This document shows positions 61,356 to 64,000 of a DNA stretch of 64,000 nucleotides, piece after piece. Each line of letters begins with the position of its first letter. The stretch's first letter is position 1. The stretch lies in assembly GCA_017645645.1 (NCBI GenBank), contig JAGCOB010000004.1, positions 29,177-93,176 of the forward strand, given 5' to 3'. A model generated the notes under the pieces. It saw only the letters and a list, made by a program, of their open reading frames with translations, was not told the DNA's origin and did not search any database. The stretch comes from Prevotella sp. (GTDB taxonomy: Bacteria; Bacteroidota; Bacteroidia; Bacteroidales; Bacteroidaceae). Position numbers and translations under genes: made by a program.

Positions 61356-62717
61356 TTATTCTTTCTTTTTCCAAGCAAGACGATTCAGGTGACCTTGCCA
61401 AACTTCCCCGCTCTCACCACTGACAAGCCATATCTCACTGCCGTCAGTAGCGGCGGAAAATGACAAGGTACTGCAGTTGAAGTCTATAGGGAGTTTGTAG
61501 GTTGATTGTGTCTTCCAGATCAGACCATTGTCGCGACTCTGGTAAATCGGTGAGAACTCTCCGTCTTTGACACCCCAAGCCAGGATACCATCATCATAGA
61601 CTATCATCACCAAATTCTTCAACTGTGGAAGGGCAAAGCGGTTTTCGTCAGAACGGTCCATATATATCCATTTGTCTTCCAGCCCCTGCAAGTCATACTC
61701 CACAATCTTACGCCATACGGAGGCGATGTCATTGACAGCGGGAGAGATACCAGCTATCAGGAGGTAGTCTGCATAATAGGTCATTTTTACAGGAAAACAG
61801 ACAGCGGCTATGTCTTCCGAAGGCAACCACGCAGCATCTGCATCGAGAAAGTCTTCCTCCCAGGGGTATCCGGCTCTGGTAAGCATCATCTTTCCGTCTT
61901 CCGACAGACCGTAAAGCTCTATCTTACTAGCTGCTACCAACTGCTTAACAGGTACGTCATCCATCATGACTTCCCAGGTGACACCATCGCTGGATCTTTT
62001 CAAAACGCCGTTGACAAGGGTGAACAGGTCTCCCTGAAGGGTAAAGAGATTACGGTAGGCGTTCTCATCATCCAACTCGGTAAGTGTTGTCCATGACTCA
62101 CCGTCCGTAGTGGTATAGCCCAGCGTCTTGCCTGCCTTGACACCATAAACGAAAAGGCGGTCGTCAATGGTCACTGCCTTCATCTTCTCCAAGGCAGCAA
62201 TATCAGCATTGTCGTTATGACGCATCCAGATAAACTGTTCTCCTTCCTCTTTATGCACATTCACCTCCACAGTATACTCCTCATAACTAGAACCGTTACT
62301 GGCATAAACAAAGAAAGAACGAGGCGAGGAGAAATCAAGACTGTCTGAGGAGTTATAATAGAAAAGAGTATCACTTATCAGACTCTTATAAAGTACTGTC
62401 CCGTTATTCAAGGAAGCAATAGAGCAGACGACATGCTTGACATCTGTGCCCACAGGCAGAGAGTCTACATTGAAAATACGGTGATTATCCTCGTCAATGC
62501 TAAACTTATAGTCACTGCCTGTCACCAACACTTTATAAATAGAGTCCGCCCCTGTAGAGGAGGTAGTATGAAGATACCTGTTCAGCGTTCCCAAAGTGAA
62601 TCCTGTGATAGCAGTATCATCATTTAACGTAGAATCACTATCCTTAGAATTCAGGCATGACGCCATCAGCAACACCGCTGTCAGCAAGCCGCACAAGACC
62701 TTTATTTGTTTCGTCAT
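61356..62717 (-). CDS. DUF6242-type lipoprotein
   Basis: This protein of about 453 residues has a lipobox (LLTAVLLMASC). The N-terminal domain contains VLVTGSDYKFSIDEDNHRIFN and a beta-sandwich-like region ending YTVEVNVHKE. The C-terminal half has repeated exo-alpha-sialidase-like blades (GKTLGYTTTDGESW; NGVLKRSSDGVTWE; PIYQSRDNGLIWKT), suggesting a beta-propeller. The family is encoded next to porG in related genomes; its role is unknown. The ATG at 62717 follows a TAAATTTG -7 box (62750-62743), and an upstream TTG is less likely. Confidence 0.75.
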   Translation of the reverse strand: MTKQIKVLCGLLTAVLLMASCLNSKDSDSTLNDDTAITGFTLGTLNRYLHTTSSTGADSIYKVLVTGSDYKFSIDEDNHRIFNVDSLPVGTDVKHVVCSIASLNNGTVLYKSLISDTLFYYNSSDSLDFSSPRSFFVYASNGSSYEEYTVEVNVHKEEGEQFIWMRHNDNADIAALEKMKAVTIDDRLFVYGVKAGKTLGYTTTDGESWTTLTELDDENAYRNLFTLQGDLFTLVNGVLKRSSDGVTWEVMMDDVPVKQLVAASKIELYGLSEDGKMMLTRAGYPWEEDFLDADAAWLPSEDIAAVCFPVKMTYYADYLLIAGISPAVNDIASVWRKIVEYDLQGLEDKWIYMDRSDENRFALPQLKNLVMIVYDDGILAWGVKDGEFSPIYQSRDNGLIWKTQSTYKLPIDFNCSTLSFSAATDGSEIWLVSGESGEVWQGHLNRLAWKKKE

Positions 62718-62837
62718 TTTGTTTAATTTCAATTTTTGGATGCAAATTTACTCACAATTCCGCAAATAGCGACATTTTTTGACCTTTTATTAAGTTAATT
62801 ATATGATAATAGCCTATATTTTAGATTTTGTAAACAA

Positions 62838-62873
62838 AAAAAGAGCGCGGTATGAATCTCTCACTCCGCGCTC
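62838..62873 (-). terminator. Terminator of the 31-residue peptide gene
   Basis: On the minus strand GAGCGCGG pairs with CCGCGCTC across a 15-nt loop, followed by a run of seven Ts. It starts 5 nt after the small stop codon. Confidence 0.85.
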
Positions 62874-62877
62874 CTTC

Positions 62878-62973
62878 CTAACGGATATTGGTATTTATCA
62901 AAGTGATAACACTCAGAATTGTGGCAATTACTACCGATACCAACAGTGCCGTTGTTTGAAAATCTAATAACAT
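62878..62973 (-). CDS. 31-residue single-helix membrane peptide
   Basis: The 31-codon frame begins MLLDFQTTALL, continues VSVVIATILSVITL and ends INTNIR. One hydrophobic helix of about 20 residues with a positive C-terminus is predicted. AAGG lies 8-9 nt before the ATG as a ribosome-binding site. A promoter lies about 70 nt upstream and a strong terminator immediately after the stop, so this is a complete, autonomous transcription unit. I do not recognise the family; size and shape resemble small membrane peptides, including type I toxins, but no antisense RNA promoter was identified. Confidence 0.6.
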   Translation of the reverse strand: MLLDFQTTALLVSVVIATILSVITLINTNIR

Positions 62974-63020
62974 AATCTTTACCTTAAATCTATTAACTAC
63001 TAACCTAATGAATAACATTA

Positions 63021-63035
63021 TAATCGTCTCGATTA
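63021..63035 (-). other. 5' hairpin in the leader of the 31-residue peptide gene
   Basis: TAATCG-tct-CGATTA forms a perfect 6-bp stem at or just after the expected transcription start. A 5'-terminal hairpin would stabilise the short mRNA. Confidence 0.5.
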
Positions 63036-63041
63036 CGAGTG

Positions 63042-63049
63042 CAAAATTA
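63042..63049 (-). promoter_or_regulatory. -7 promoter element of the 31-residue peptide gene
   Basis: TAATTTTG on the minus strand lies 68 nt before the ATG. A clear -33 TTTG at the usual spacing is not seen. Confidence 0.55.
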
Positions 63050-63076
63050 ATGCATCTTTATCAATAAAGGCATCAA

Positions 63077-63106
63077 AAAAGACGATTCCCGCAGAAATCG
63101 TCTTTT
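63077..63106 (-). terminator. pckA terminator
   Basis: AAAAGACGATT and AATCGTCTTTT form 11-bp arms around an 8-nt loop, and T-rich flanks occur on both sides. It separates pckA from the small peptide gene. Confidence 0.85.
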
Positions 63107-63192
63107 ATTTTGATATAAGTCAATAAACGCTTACAGCTTTAGATCAAGCAACCTTGCCCTTCGCAGAGCGAAGTTGCTTTCGGTCCTAAGCC
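63107..63192 (-). other. pckA 3' untranslated region with hairpin
   Basis: AAGCAAC/GTTGCTT outer arms with an inner TTCGC/GCGAA stem lie at 63146-63179. A 15-bp echo of the pckA stop region (TTACAGCTTTAGATC at 63131-63145 versus 63193-63207) is also present. No gene is seen. Confidence 0.45.
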
Positions 63193-64000
63193 TTACAGCT
63201 TTGGACCTGCAGCGACAAGTGCCTTACCAGCCTCGTTGCCCTCGTACTTCTTGAAGTTCTTGATGAAGCGGGCAGCCAGATCCTCAGCCTTCTTGTTCCA
63301 CTCTGCTGCATCAGCATAGGTGTCACGAGGATCGAGGATATTGGTTGCTACGCCCTCGAGCTCTGTAGGAACCTCGAAGTCGAAATAAGGAATCTTCTTG
63401 GTAGGAGCCTTCAGGATAGCACCACCGAGGATGGCATCGATGATACCACGGGTATCCTTGATAGAGATACGCTTACCTGTTCCGTTCCAACCAGTATTTA
63501 CGAGATATGCCTTAGCACCGCTCTTCTCCATCTTCTTCACCAGTTCCTCAGCATACTTAGTAGGATGCAACTCGAGGAATGCCTGACCGAAGCAAGCAGA
63601 GAATGTAGGAGTAGGCTCAGTAATACCACGCTCTGTACCTGCCAACTTAGCAGTGAAACCAGAGAGGAAGTAATACTTCGTCTGCTCAGGAGTCAGGATA
63701 GATACTGGAGGCAGAACGCCGAAGGCATCAGCACTCAAGAAAATCACATTCTTAGCCTCTGGACCAGCGCTCTTACCATTAACCTTCTGAGCAATCTTCT
63801 CAATGTGGTTGATAGGATATGATACACGAGTATTCTCAGTAACGCTCTTGTCTGCGAAGTCAATCTTGCCGTTAGCGTCAACGGTAACGTTCTCTAACAG
63901 CGCATCACGACGGATTGCATTGTAGATATCAGGCTCGCTCTCCTTGTCGAGGTTAATCACCTTGGCATAGCAGCCACCCTCGAAGTTGAACACGCCCTCA
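63193..64000 (-). CDS. pckA: Phosphoenolpyruvate carboxykinase (ATP), 5' end beyond window edge
   Basis: About 269 C-terminal residues are visible, beginning in [17 protein letters not shown], which follows the nucleotide-binding site of the ATP-type enzyme. Other matches are [44 protein letters not shown] and [19 protein letters not shown] (adenine and Arg contacts). The enzyme interconverts oxaloacetate and PEP; in Bacteroidales it usually runs toward oxaloacetate in the succinate pathway. The gene continues past base 64000. Confidence 0.96.
   Translation of the reverse strand, partial: EGVFNFEGGCYAKVINLDKESEPDIYNAIRRDALLENVTVDANGKIDFADKSVTENTRVSYPINHIEKIAQKVNGKSAGPEAKNVIFLSADAFGVLPPVSILTPEQTKYYFLSGFTAKLAGTERGITEPTPTFSACFGQAFLELHPTKYAEELVKKMEKSGAKAYLVNTGWNGTGKRISIKDTRGIIDAILGGAILKAPTKKIPYFDFEVPTELEGVATNILDPRDTYADAAEWNKKAEDLAARFIKNFKKYEGNEAGKALVAAGPKL

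Overview
The window looks like chromosomal DNA from a Prevotella-like member of the Bacteroidales. The evidence is: many promoters of the Bacteroidetes form (TTTG, 19-20 nt, TAnnTTTG); type III glutamine synthetase; LL-diaminopimelate aminotransferase; DUF4271; streptopain-like C10 proteases with Spi-type prodomains; BspA-type leucine-rich repeats; and a porG-uppS-bamA-ompH cluster known from type IX secretion bacteria. I see no prophage, no transposase, no rRNA and no CRISPR array. Most genes are core housekeeping. The accessory parts are the secreted-protein island at 1.3-11 kb and the gene-poor palindrome island at 51.9-53.1 kb.

Layout. 0-1.2 kb: LolC/E-like permease (cut by the edge) and rbfA. 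1.3-11 kb: two large secreted C10 proteases, both ending in dockerin pairs, around a small secreted protein with a cohesin-like domain. 11-13 kb: O-methyltransferase and aroQ, divergent from xerD. 13-23.5 kb: M16 protease, metK, DUF4271, hemD, rnpA, yidD, tyrS, tRNA-Gln, argS, RNase H. 23.6-29.6 kb: ribD, then prmC, recX, comF, pyrE, a SRPBCC protein, argH and a lipoprotein. 29.7-49.4 kb: tRNA-Leu, then a nitrogen-assimilation block. This block has glnN-dapL-dapF on the minus strand, divergent from glnK-amtB-porin-amtB-pyrG-purF-like-asnB, which is convergent with gltBD. 49.5-51.9 kb: HAD hydrolase, bile-acid-type symporter, outer-membrane barrel. 51.9-53.1 kb: palindromic islands, a dockerin remnant and a possible small RNA. 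53.1-54.7 kb: comM. 54.7-62.7 kb: envelope operon DUF6242-porG-uppS-bamA-ompH x3-murI. 62.8-64 kb: a 31-residue membrane peptide gene and the 3' end of pckA.

How it works together. The central block carries ammonium uptake (two Amt channels, P-II, a porin), ammonium capture (glnN, gltBD) and the glutamine-using enzymes (pyrG, purF-like, asnB). The divergent 318-bp region between dapF and glnK could switch both arms. The right-hand block builds the envelope: outer-membrane insertion, Skp-type chaperones, undecaprenyl carrier and D-glutamate. The left island would export proteases that could be assembled or tethered through dockerins.

The most unusual content is not protein. Several families of short repeats recur. 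(i) An 83-bp element that carries a promoter appears before rbfA and before tRNA-Leu. (ii) A second promoter-bearing repeat, 58 bp, appears twice before comM. (iii) Degenerate words in strict 7-, 8- or 9-nt register lie in leaders, promoters and even coding sequence (tyrS, pyrE, argH, two ompH genes, prmC, argS, a symporter C-terminus, a lipoprotein signal peptide). (iv) 17-bp hairpins with 22-bp period show arm changes that fit RNA pairing. (v) Three long unrelated palindromic blocks lie side by side. Coordinates, repeat counts and mismatch counts were read by eye.
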